A stretch of 64,000 nt of DNA, from contig CAIOGO010000004.1 in NCBI GenBank assembly GCA_903857865.1, positions 1 to 64,000 of the forward strand, written 5' to 3'. The translations under genes were made by a program, and so were the position numbers. The DNA is from an uncultured bacterium. GTDB lineage: Bacteria; Bipolaricaulota; Bipolaricaulia; UBA7950; UBA9294. Every line of letters begins with the position of its first letter. Within the stretch, counting starts at the first letter, position 1. The notes beneath the pieces are model-generated. The model had not been told where the DNA came from and did not search any database. It saw only the letters and a list, made by a program, of their open reading frames with translations. Shown here one piece after another: positions 33,821 through 43,000 of this stretch.

Positions 33821-34402
33821 TTAGAAGCGATCGCGTCGGCGCGATAGGTTGAGGAGCACTCTCCGCTGAAGCCTGTGCACGGAATCGGCCAGTGTATCAG
33901 TTGGCTTCCGACCGACGTGAGTCACGAGTCCCGCGAGGGAGCCCAAGGCTGCCCCCGCAAGCACGTCTGCGGGGAAGTGGACACCGACGAAGATGCGGGC
34001 GAATCCCACCAACACTGCCAGCGCCAGCGCGATTGGCCACAGCCCGTTCCTGGAGAGAATGAGGCTGATCGCCACCGCGAAGGACACGCTCGTGTGTTCG
34101 CTGGGAAAGCTGTTGTTCGCCGCATGGACGATCAGTTGCTGCCCAAGACCAAGGGTGGCCGGTAGAGGCTGATCGTGTAGCAGACCGAGGAGAGGGGCGA
34201 GGCCGAGACCCAAGATCGCGCTCATCGCAGCGCGAAACGCCGCCCGGTTCGGCTCGCGCTTCTTCCAGAACCACGCAGCTAGCAGCATGCCCGCCAGGAG
34301 GAAGGGCACAGCCTGCGCAGCGGCGACCATGACAAGATCAACCGGACGGCTTTGGTGAGCCAGGCGGTTCATCGCAAGAAAGAGCCGCTCGTTGAGACTC
34401 AT
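33821..34402 (-). CDS. PAP2-family membrane phosphatase (undecaprenyl-diphosphatase BcrC-like)
   Basis: 193 residues, about six membrane helices. Phosphatase motifs: SFPSEHTSVSFA (variant of PSGH) and RIFVGVHFPADVLAG (R-x5-H-x3-D). The first motif (KX6RP) is weak (HQSRP). BcrC-type enzymes recycle undecaprenyl pyrophosphate, fitting the neighbouring amidase. The ATG at 34402 follows GAGGAGG. Confidence 0.85.
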   Translation of the reverse strand: MSLNERLFLAMNRLAHQSRPVDLVMVAAAQAVPFLLAGMLLAAWFWKKREPNRAAFRAAMSAILGLGLAPLLGLLHDQPLPATLGLGQQLIVHAANNSFPSEHTSVSFAVAISLILSRNGLWPIALALAVLVGFARIFVGVHFPADVLAGAALGSLAGLVTHVGRKPTDTLADSVHRLQRRVLLNLSRRRDRF

Positions 34403-34891
34403 TGCCTCCTCGCCGTGCTGAGCCGCTTCGATGGCTTCATGATCAAGCTCCTCCGCGCGATTCTCCCAGCAGCGCAAGCAACCGCATCTCGAACTCGGAG
34501 CGATGCCGGTTTCCGCCTACAGCATGAGTGACCAACCTTATGGGTGGTCCACTTCCTGAGGAACTCTAGCCCGGCGCCGTCGCGCCGGCCAGTGCCACAG
34601 TGCGGGTCTGAGGGTGTTGCTGTCTACAAGTACCCGCTTGAAGAGAGCGAAAGCGCCTCGACCTCCTCCACAAGTCGAGGTGCCAGAGTTCCAAGATCAT
34701 CCTCCACTCCCAGGTGTGCCCGAGTGGACGGACCTACTGAAGCAGCTCTGGGACCTACAGGATGCCAATACTGAACCGCCCCGGCTTTTCCGGAGGCTCC
34801 TCACCTGAGCCCGGCGACTATCTGATCCAAGAGGCCAAGCGATGCGACTTTCATGTCAGTCGCTGGGAGTTCGAAAGTTGTCCAATAGGGC
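34403..34891. other. Intergenic region, no supported gene
   Basis: Contains short open frames (for example 34614-34808) without ribosome binding sites or recognisable similarity. Probably remnant DNA next to the repeat array. Confidence 0.4.
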
Positions 34892-35022
34892 GTAAAGGCG
34901 ATGCGGGCCTCGGTGCCCGCATCGCCTTTACCTCTGGCCGGTGAGAAGTTGTCGGAGTCCGCGCATGCGGACTCCCTAGCCGCCCCGCAGGGCGGCCCAG
35001 GTTACGACTCCTGTCGGGGGTA
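34892..35022. repeat. Structured repeat array, unit A
   Basis: A near-perfect 17-bp hairpin (34892-34908 with 34915-34931), the linker GGCCGGTGAGAAGTTGTCGG, hairpin GGAGTCCGC-GCAT-GCGGACTCC, linker CTA, hairpin GCCGCCC-CGCA-GGGCGGC, and a tail GGTTA plus CGACTCCTGTCGGGGGTA identical over 18 bases to the tRNA-Arg 3' end. Confidence 0.85.
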
Positions 35023-35169
35023 GAAGCGGGATGGGCGCACGGGTGCCCACCCCGCTTCTACTCTCGGCGGTGAGACCCTGTCGGAGTTCGCGCACGCGAA
35101 CTCCCAAGCTGTCCAGAGAGCACAGGGTGGCCTCTGGACGGCCCAGGTTACGACTTCCTGTCGGGGGTA
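35021..35169. repeat. Structured repeat array, unit B
   Basis: Same plan with different stems: hairpin TAGAAGCGGG...CCCGCTTCTA, hairpin GGAGTTCGC-GCAC-GCGAACTCC (paired changes relative to unit A keep every base pair), hairpin TCCAGAG...CTCTGGA, and the tRNA-like tail with one inserted T (35151-35169). Confidence 0.85.
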
Positions 35170-35297
35170 AAACAGGTGCGAGCGCGTGCGCCCACGCCTG
35201 CTTTGCCCCCGGCCGGTGAGAAGTTGTCGGAGTCCGCGCATGCGGACTCCCTAGCCGCCCCGCAGGGTGGCCCAGGTTACGACTCCTGTCGGGGGTA
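35168..35297. repeat. Structured repeat array, unit C
   Basis: Hairpin AACAGGTGCG with CGCCCACGCCTG (imperfect), then a middle and tail almost identical to unit A (GGAGTCCGC-GCAT-GCGGACTCC, GCCGCCCCGCAGGGTGGC, 18-base tRNA-like tail 35280-35297). Confidence 0.85.
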
Positions 35298-35563
35298 TAA
35301 CTACGCCGCTTCCGCCACTCCGCGCCAGTCAAAGACCATCGAATTGCCTACTCACTCAGCCTGGGCGCTTGCAGGGAACTCGCTCGCGAGCGGGGTCGAT
35401 GTGTGGCGACGCCTGCTCTGGTCCTCGCAGGGCGCGTTTGACTCCGTGCGCCATGGGCGCTGGCCACACGCGCCTGAGGCTTTGGTCAGCCCCGCCGGAG
35501 GCGCGCTAGTATGACTCAAGAAGGAGAGACACGGCTCGTTGCGGCCGAGGAGGGTTGCGAGGC
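35298..35563. other. Leader region of the PKD/YWTD lipoprotein gene
   Basis: No gene. AAGGAGAG at 35521-35528 and GAGGAGGG at 35547-35554 are present; no clear promoter. Confidence 0.35.
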
Positions 35564-36745
35564 ATGGGCAAGCGTGCATCTCGTTGTCTCGTCTTGTGGG
35601 CGTGCGGAGGCCTTGTCCTGTTGACCGGCTGTTCACCGCTGTCGCCGAGCATCGACTTTGAGGCAAGCGTGGATGCCGGAGCAGCTCCGTTGATTGTCAC
35701 ATTCTCCGCAACGTCCTCGGAGCCGATCCGGTCGTACGCGTGGCAATTCGGCGACGGGGGCGCCTCGAGCGAGCCGCAGCCGGCCCATACGTACGATCAG
35801 GTCGGCCTCTTCACCGTGACGCTCCGCGTGGAAACCGAGCGCGGCTACCGCGTTACCACCACCAAGCTCAACCTCATCCGAGTCACGGGCATGATTGAGG
35901 CCGGCTTCCTCTACTGGGCAGAGCGTGGGGCCGGAACGATCCAGCGCGGTGCTCGGGAGGGCGGATCCCAGTCGACGGTTGTCAGCGGACTTATCGGACC
36001 CGAGGACCTTGTTGTGGCCGGCCGCCGACTCTATTGGACCGATCCCGGGTCGGGAAAGGTCGAATCCTCGGATGTGGACGGAGGGAACAGGCGGACCCTT
36101 GCGGTCGATCAGTACTACCCGACGGGCGTCGCCGTGGACGAGTCGCGGGGCAAGGTCTACTGGACGACGCTTCCGAGCACACCGGATGCCGGCTCCCCCG
36201 TTCGCACGGGCGCGATCCAGAGAGCGAACTTGGATGGGGCAAGTGTTGAGACGCTCGTCTCTTTCGGGCCTCAAGATGCCTTTGCGTGGCAGATCGTTGT
36301 GGACTCCGCGGCGGCGAAGCTCTACTGGCTGTCAGACAGCTGGGCGCAGACTGCTACCGGCTCGGGAGTCGAGGCGCACGCCGCGCCGTGCAACGGCGCC
36401 ATCCTGAGAGCCGGCCTGGACGCGCGGTTTCCCGCGGTCCTGACGCACGGGCTGTGCGACGGCACCGACCTCGTTCTCGAGCGGGCGGGCGGAGGAGCCG
36501 AGTGGCTGTACTGGACGGACGCCGAGGCTGGGACGGTCTCGCGGATCCGCTCCGATGGAACGGGAGCGATGGCCGTGCTGGCTGCGGGGCAAATCGAGCC
36601 CGAGTCGGTTGCCGCCGACATGTCGGAGGGGAAAGTGTACTGGATCGCCGGGACCTCGCTCTTTCGCGCGAACCTCGATGGATCAGCTGCCGAGACGATC
36701 TACACCGGTCTGGACTCGCCCGAGGGTCTCGCGCTCGGGCCGTGA
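35564..36745 (+). CDS. Lipoprotein with PKD domain and YWTD-type beta-propeller
   Basis: 393 residues. Lipobox LVLLTGC near residue 24, then a PKD domain (about 30-110; YAWQFGDGGASSEPQPAHTY) and a low-density-lipoprotein-receptor-like YWTD propeller (repeats LYWAERG, LYWTDPGSG, VYWTTLP, LYWLSD, LYWTDAEAG, VYWIAG, each with G-x-I-x-R-A-N-L-D-G style blades). An extracellular surface lipoprotein probably binding other envelope or matrix proteins. Orphan plus-strand gene flanked by the repeat array and a kinase remnant. Confidence 0.88.
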   Translation: MGKRASRCLVLWACGGLVLLTGCSPLSPSIDFEASVDAGAAPLIVTFSATSSEPIRSYAWQFGDGGASSEPQPAHTYDQVGLFTVTLRVETERGYRVTTTKLNLIRVTGMIEAGFLYWAERGAGTIQRGAREGGSQSTVVSGLIGPEDLVVAGRRLYWTDPGSGKVESSDVDGGNRRTLAVDQYYPTGVAVDESRGKVYWTTLPSTPDAGSPVRTGAIQRANLDGASVETLVSFGPQDAFAWQIVVDSAAAKLYWLSDSWAQTATGSGVEAHAAPCNGAILRAGLDARFPAVLTHGLCDGTDLVLERAGGGAEWLYWTDAEAGTVSRIRSDGTGAMAVLAAGQIEPESVAADMSEGKVYWIAGTSLFRANLDGSAAETIYTGLDSPEGLALGP

Positions 36746-36773
36746 CGCCGGCCTTGGTCGCCGGGCGTTGCGT

Positions 36774-36992
36774 CTAAACAACGTCGGGCACTGGCTGCTC
36801 GTCGGTTTCCGCTGGAAGATCGAGATGGAAGCGCGTGTGGCTTCCCTCGTCGCCCTTGACGGTCAGGGAGCCGCGATGCTCCTTGGCAATCCCGTAGCTG
36901 GTCGACAATCCAAGCCCTGTTCCCATGTTGCGGGACTTCGTCGTGAAGAACGGATCTGGGATGCGCGCCCTCACGGCCTGATGCAGACGGCA
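36774..36992 (-). pseudogene. Sensor histidine kinase ATPase-domain remnant
   Basis: The minus strand encodes the end of an HATPase_c domain: [20 protein letters not shown] (F and G2 boxes), [15 protein letters not shown] and a short tail. The N and G1 boxes, the phospho-accepting His and any sensor domain are missing; upstream sequence is unrelated. It is a decayed C-terminal fragment. Confidence 0.8.
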
Positions 36993-37134
36993 CTGGCCCT
37001 ACACGGTTGGGGGACCTGCTTCCAAGTCCCGAATGGCTGTCGCCCGAACAAGAGGGGGCTTGGCGTCCCGCCTTGCGCGAGACGGCAACCGACAGCGGTG
37101 GGCCTGGAGTCAGGGGCGCGGTTGCACGGCTAGG

Positions 37135-37167
37135 GTCGTCGGGCCGCCCGGTGGGCGGCCCGACGAC
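37135..37167. terminator. Strong hairpin after the CARDB operon
   Basis: GTCGTCGGGCCGCCC pairs with GGGCGGCCCGACGAC around a 3-base loop, 15 bases beyond the stop at 37183. There is no T-run on the minus strand, so it may act as a stabilising 3' hairpin or a weak terminator. Confidence 0.55.
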
Positions 37168-37182
37168 GCTTTGGCCGACGAG

Positions 37183-39963
37183 CTAGTGAATGCGGAAGAT
37201 GCGCGTCCCGACGTTGTTCGTCCTGTCCGTCTCCGGGAGGAGATTCGCCGGATCGAGGGTGACCGTCAGCGTGGCGTTGCCCCTGCTGAGCGCTGCCGCG
37301 GAGAATTCTGTTTCTACGCGCACATCGGTGGCGCCGGGCGCAACGCCTCCGGCGGCGTGCGTCACGATGGTCATCGTCTTTCCTCTCGAGTCGGTGATCG
37401 CGAAGGACACGTCAAACGGGCCCACCGCGACGCCGCCGAGATTCGAGACGAGCACCCAAGCGACGCTGTTCCCTTCGTCCGACACGACGCTCGTGACGTA
37501 CACCTGCTGCACGGCGAGATCGACGGGTCCTGCTGGCGATCCCGCGCCGCCACTGATGCTGAACGGGATCTCGAGTGCGTTGTTGAGGACGGCGTGCTCG
37601 GGGACTCTGCCCGGGACGTCGACAAGCTTCGCCTCCGCGCGCAACAAGTACGATCCGGGAGCGAGCGCCGTGGTGTCGAGGTTGCAGACGATCCGCTCGA
37701 AGCCGTCCGTGGCTAGCCCGGGCACAAGCACGCGCGTAACGAGCATGGCTGCACAATCGCCCCCCGCGCAGCCGACGGTGGGAATCGTGTCGGTCGGAGT
37801 CGGCATCACGTAGAAGCTGACTTCGAACTGTCCGGCAGCCTCCTCGCCGAAGTTGGACACGATCGTAGTGACCTGTGCCGGCTGGCCCTGGGCAACGGGC
37901 GACGGTGGCGTCATCTGAAGATCGACCACAGCGAGGTCGGGACCCACGACGAAGATCGCGCCCTGAGCGAGGTTGTTCGTCTCGTTCGACTCGACGATCG
38001 CCCCTAGAGCAGACACCTGGTCGACGTCAAGTTCGACGTTGAGGTAGTAGGCGCCGGGGTTCAGCTCCTCCGTTTCGAGACGCGTTGTTACGGTGACCTG
38101 CTCTCCCGCGGCGAGGCCCGGTACGGAAACGATGGACGGGTACAGGCCTAGGGCACTGTACCCTTCGGGCGTGTCGCACAGCGGTACCGCCGCCTGGCCT
38201 GCGGCCGTCTCGGGCGCCGGACAGTGCGAGAAGCGCACGCTGAACGGGCCGGACGCGACATCGCCTTCGTTCGCTACACACAGCGACAGCGTGACGCTGC
38301 GGCCTCGCCGGACGGCGTAGGACGGGTCAGCGGATACTTGGCCGCACGCGACGAGGTCGGGCAGTTGCGCCGCCTGGAGCGTCACGGCGGTGACCAGCTC
38401 GTTGTTGCGCTCGTCGAGCTCAGCAACCTTGCCTACGTCGTTGCACGTCGCTGTGCCGCACCCCGTGTGCGGGTCGACGGCGACGCGGATCTCATACACG
38501 CCCGGCGAGAGGCCGAGGGTCGACATCGATCCGACAAACGGCAACGACGTGCCGGCGCCGAGCGTCACACTCGCACACTGCGCGTCATCCACGCACGGGA
38601 AGGGGATCCAGCGCAGCGCGCCCTTGGATCGATAGAAGAATCGTACGTCAACGTCGGAGGCCGCCGAGCGTCCCGAGTTGAGCACCGTCGTCGTGACGGT
38701 GATCTCGCTAGCCTGTCCCAACTCCACGGGAGAGGATGGGTAGAGGCCGAGACTCCGCGGCATCAGCTCGGGGAGTTCGGCCAACGGCTCGAGGATGGAC
38801 ATCGAACGGACGAGCTCATTGTTATCTTCGTCGGTCTCGTGAAGCAGATCGTGGGGGTCCACGACGACGCGGACCTCGTACGTCCCCGGAGCGTCGACGA
38901 AGCCGAGGCGGGCCGCGTTGAGCACGGTCTCCGCTTTGACCTCACCGAGATAGCTGATCGGGCCGACGCTCTGGACGTCGAGCTGCTTCCCGTTGACGTA
39001 GAACGCCACCTGCACGAACTCCGCGCTCCCCCGGCCCGTGTTGACCACGGCGGCTGTGAGGGTGACGTCGTCGTTCAGGCGAATCGGCGATCGATCGAAC
39101 GTCAGGCTCTTCGGCCGTAGTTCGAGCGCCTGAACGGACAGCGTGCCGCTGAGCGTGTTGTTCCGTTCGTCTCGTTCGACGACTTCCTCGTTGCTGTCCA
39201 CCAGAGCGCGGATCTCGAAGATGCCCGACGGCAGTCCTCCGCTGCAGCCCAGCGCCCCCGAGACATCCCCCGCAAGCGATGCCTCATCCCCGCACAGCGT
39301 GCCGCTCACGAGGACTTGGCCTGACCCTGGCAGACCGAATTGCGGGATGGTCGCGAACGCAAGCCCGTTGCGGAGAAGCGTTACGCGGAAGGGGCCGGAC
39401 GGCGCGTCTCCCGCGTTGACCACCGTGACCGACACCGTCCAGGGGGCCGTCTCGTCCTCGGGGTCCGTCGGCGTGAAGTTGACCTCGGTCGGCTGCAGGT
39501 CCGGCAAGCCGGCCGGGGACTCGACGATCGTCACAACGACGATGAGTTCGTTGTTGAGTTCATCCGTTTCCTGGATTGCATTCCCAAGGTCGACGACCGC
39601 TCGGATCTCGTAGGTCTCGGGATCCCAGTTCATCGTGTCGACGGAAAACGCAAACTCCAGCTCCCGCCCTTCCGCGGGCGCCATGTACGGGGTCTCGATG
39701 GTCCCCGGAAGTCGCGCCCATGGGTCTCCCTCTTGTTGCGGACGGACGTAGAGCCCGGTCTCGAAATGCTCTGCCGTCCGGGTTCCCGTATTCGCGACGT
39801 GCACCACGACGTTCAGCTGCGTGCCTCGCATCACGAGAGACGGCGGATCCAGGATGATCTCCCGGATGGCGAGCTCGGCGAGGTTTCCCGCGCCAAGGAG
39901 CGCCGCCCCCACGGAGAGGCCCAACACCAACACCACGCCCACCACGATCGCTCTCCTGGACAT
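37183..39963 (-). CDS. Exported multi-CARDB-repeat protein
   Basis: 926 residues. Signal peptide/anchor (MSRRAIVVGVVLVLGLSVGA) and about seven CARDB Ig-like repeats, each ending in an E-x-(D/N)-E-x-N-N motif (QETDELNNEL, ERDERNNTL, ETDEDNNEL, ELDERNNEL, ESNETNNLA, EHAVLNNAL, ETDRTNNVG). No enzymatic domain; it should form a filamentous extracellular stalk. AAGGAGGAAGG precedes the ATG at 39963. Third gene after two related proteins; it ends the operon. Confidence 0.88.
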   Translation of the reverse strand: MSRRAIVVGVVLVLGLSVGAALLGAGNLAELAIREIILDPPSLVMRGTQLNVVVHVANTGTRTAEHFETGLYVRPQQEGDPWARLPGTIETPYMAPAEGRELEFAFSVDTMNWDPETYEIRAVVDLGNAIQETDELNNELIVVVTIVESPAGLPDLQPTEVNFTPTDPEDETAPWTVSVTVVNAGDAPSGPFRVTLLRNGLAFATIPQFGLPGSGQVLVSGTLCGDEASLAGDVSGALGCSGGLPSGIFEIRALVDSNEEVVERDERNNTLSGTLSVQALELRPKSLTFDRSPIRLNDDVTLTAAVVNTGRGSAEFVQVAFYVNGKQLDVQSVGPISYLGEVKAETVLNAARLGFVDAPGTYEVRVVVDPHDLLHETDEDNNELVRSMSILEPLAELPELMPRSLGLYPSSPVELGQASEITVTTTVLNSGRSAASDVDVRFFYRSKGALRWIPFPCVDDAQCASVTLGAGTSLPFVGSMSTLGLSPGVYEIRVAVDPHTGCGTATCNDVGKVAELDERNNELVTAVTLQAAQLPDLVACGQVSADPSYAVRRGRSVTLSLCVANEGDVASGPFSVRFSHCPAPETAAGQAAVPLCDTPEGYSALGLYPSIVSVPGLAAGEQVTVTTRLETEELNPGAYYLNVELDVDQVSALGAIVESNETNNLAQGAIFVVGPDLAVVDLQMTPPSPVAQGQPAQVTTIVSNFGEEAAGQFEVSFYVMPTPTDTIPTVGCAGGDCAAMLVTRVLVPGLATDGFERIVCNLDTTALAPGSYLLRAEAKLVDVPGRVPEHAVLNNALEIPFSISGGAGSPAGPVDLAVQQVYVTSVVSDEGNSVAWVLVSNLGGVAVGPFDVSFAITDSRGKTMTIVTHAAGGVAPGATDVRVETEFSAAALSRGNATLTVTLDPANLLPETDRTNNVGTRIFRIH

Positions 39964-40016
39964 GCCCGTTCCTTCCTCCTTAACGCCTCCGCTGTTGGGC
40001 CCTGCCTCCGGCGCGG

Positions 40017-43000
40017 CTACGGACACCCGCCGCGCACCGTTTCCACGACGTAGAGGTTCCCGTCGCTTGTTCCTGCGTAGAAGAGTTCCGCGAATCGCGA
40101 CACACCGTCGGATTCGCCCACGTACGAGTCCATGACCACTCCGGACCGAATGGACTTCCCGAGGCCGGCGAGCGCGTCCTCGACGAACAGGACCTCACCA
40201 CGGTCGCTCAGGATGCGGATCGTGCCTGAAGTTTCCGCGAACGAGACCCGGCCGCGCCGGCGATCGACCGCGAGGTCGCCCCCGGGACAAGTCAGTGCGG
40301 TTCCGGCCCCGCTGTAGGTCCACAGCGGCTGGCCGGACAACGACAGCGCGGAAATGCGCCCCGCTCCGCCCTCGCAGAGCGCGGCGTACACGGGATCGGC
40401 GGCGGTTTCCGAATACACGGCGAGAGATGCGACGGCGCCGCCGGCGGTCGAGAGATCTGTGCTCCAGCCGCGAAGCATGGCTGTCCCGATCGATCCGAAC
40501 GATGTGCACGGTGAGAACGCGATGACTCGCCCGGCTGAGGTGCCAACGTAGACGCCCGTCGGTCCCAGGGCGAGCGCCGTGGCCTCGCCGCCAAACCCGC
40601 CGACCGAGCAGACCACGGTCTGGGTCGCCGAGGACACGGCGTAGAGCGCCGTGGGGGTGAGGACGTAGATGAGGCTTCCCGACGTGTCCACGGCAAGATC
40701 CACCGCGCGCTCTCCGAGCGGGATGGTCGTCGACGTCTCGCCCGTGCGTTTGACCACCGTGACTCCGACATCCGTTCCGACGTACGCGGTGCCCGCGGAG
40801 TCGAGGGCGAGCGCTGTCGCCGTGTTCCCGACGTGGACTGCCGAGCCGATGCGTCCCCCCGAGGACAGCGCGAACCGGTGGAGTGTTCCTGAGGCCGTCG
40901 CAACGTACGCCGTCCGGACGGCCGTGCCACGATCAAGAGCGAGCCCTGTGATCTTGGCGGCGTCGTTCAGGCTGGCGTCATACAAGGCCGTCGGCGGGCT
41001 GCCGCGGGCAAACGCATGGAGGACGCCGTCGTCGGAGGCCGCGAGGACGGTTCCCGAAGCGGTGTCCAGGAGGACAAAGCCCACGGCTCCGCGGTACGGC
41101 CCGCCGAGTCGGGTGGCCGACGACGCCTCGCGTGCGGCCACGGTCACCGTCAAGTCGGCGGCGTTATTCGCCTCGTCTTGTTCGGCAACGCGGCCCTCCA
41201 CGTCCACGATGGCCGAGAGGTGAAGGATGCCGGCAGAGTCCGTGTTGAGGTCGATGTGGAGGATTGTGGACCCTTGGGCCGCGAGACTCACGAGATCCTG
41301 GACGCCGATCACGGTCCCCGCCTGCCGCAGTTCGACGCGGAAGGCGCCTGCCGCAAGTGCTCCTCGATTGGCGACCGTGATCTCGGCCGTCGCCGGGCAC
41401 CCGGCGGTCAAGAGCCCGTCGCGAGCCGACGGCGCGCTCAGAGCTACGACGAGGTCCGGCCCGTAGGACGACGACGCGCCACAGTCCACCCGGTACGTGG
41501 CGGTGGCCGAGTTGTCTGTCTCGACAGCCTCGGCGACTTTGCCGCTCGAGTCGACGATGACCTGGAACGTGTGGTCGCCACACGCCCAGCCGATGGAGCC
41601 AAGCCCGATCTCTTGACGAAGCGTCACGGACTGAGACGGACCGAGTCCATCGACGCTCAGCCTGGCGAGCAAGAGCCCCGCCCCGTCGGAGCGCGCCCAG
41701 CGGACGTCCACGGAGAAGGGCTCCGCGGGCTTGGCGCCGCGATTGGCCACGGTCGCAAGGAGCACCGTGCTCGGCGCGCCGGCGGGCGCGATCGCGGGTT
41801 GCAGGCTGAGCGCCTCGACGACGAGGTTCGGTTCGTCCGTGGCCCCGCCGGTACTCGGCCGCCCGAGAGAGAACGACAGGACCATCTCGTTGTTCGTTTC
41901 GTCCAGCTCGCGCACTTCGCCGTCCACGGCGCCCGGGATCGGCGGGTCAACCCAGACGTGGAGCACGTAGCGACCTTCGGGCCAGCCTGCCGTCCAGAAC
42001 GCATACTCCACCCATCGGGACGCTCCGCGCGCCAGTCCTGTCGTAGCCTGGCAGGCGCAGGCACCTTGGTTCGCCGCGGGTGCATTCTCGGAGCAGTCGA
42101 GGCGTCCAAGAGCCCACGGGAGGCCGTCATCGCGGACGACGAGGAACGTCACGGAGAAGCGGCCGGCGTCGATCGTGCCTCCGTTTCGCACTGACGCCCG
42201 CGTAACGACGGACCCGCCTGACGGAATGGGTGACGCCGGACTCAACGTGACTTCGGAGACGTACAACTCGGCCAGCCGCTCGGTCGGCGGCAGAACGGTG
42301 ATCGTCGCGCTGATGACGTTGTTCGTCTCGTCGAGCTCGGAGACTCTATTGTCGGGATCGACCACGACGCGCAGGGAGTAGATCCCAGGCACGAGATCCT
42401 CCGTGTTGAGAACTCCCTGGGCTCGCATGCGGTCCTCCCGCTCGAGCCCCGGATCTCCCGTTGCGTTGGCACGGTACGTGAACGTGTCAAACCTTGCCTC
42501 GCCGACGTAGAAGCCGACAGTGAAGCCGTCGAGGCTTCGCTCCCCCGTATTCTCGATCGTCGCGGCGACATTCACGGAATCGCCTTGCCGAATCGAGGCG
42601 CTCGAGACTTCGAGCCCGACGGGGTGGAGTTCGGTCCCCTGGACGGAGAACCCGAGGACGATCTCGTTGTTGTGTTCATCCTGTTCGGGGATTGCGTTCC
42701 CGTCGTCAACGACGATTCGGAGTTCGTAGCTTCCAGGGACGAGGTCAAGCGCACTGGGGCTCGCATCAATCGTCGCCTCGACGGTGTCTGTGCTCGAATC
42801 TTCGTCGATTCCGAGGCGCTCGATCGTGCGAGTGACGAGCGGCGTCCACGATGTCGCTCCTGCGGCCCGGTAGGAGAACGCGACGGCGATTCCCACCGCA
42901 CCGCCCGACGGGGCCGTTCCGCCGCCGCGGTTGGCGACGAGCACTTCGATGTCGACGTCGTCGTCCCAGTTCAGCGGCATCGGCCGACTGAACGACGCGG

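Noticed and set aside
34614-34808. Small gene in the intergenic region
   Set aside because: No ribosome binding site, no promoter and no recognisable protein pattern.
34892-35297. CRISPR array
   Set aside because: Units are about 130-150 bases, with hairpins and no short identical repeats separated by unique spacers; no cas genes.
34892-35297. Three extra tRNA genes
   Set aside because: Only a T-arm-like tail with an inserted A and the acceptor 3' strand are present; no matching 5' acceptor strand, D-arm or anticodon arm in units A and B.
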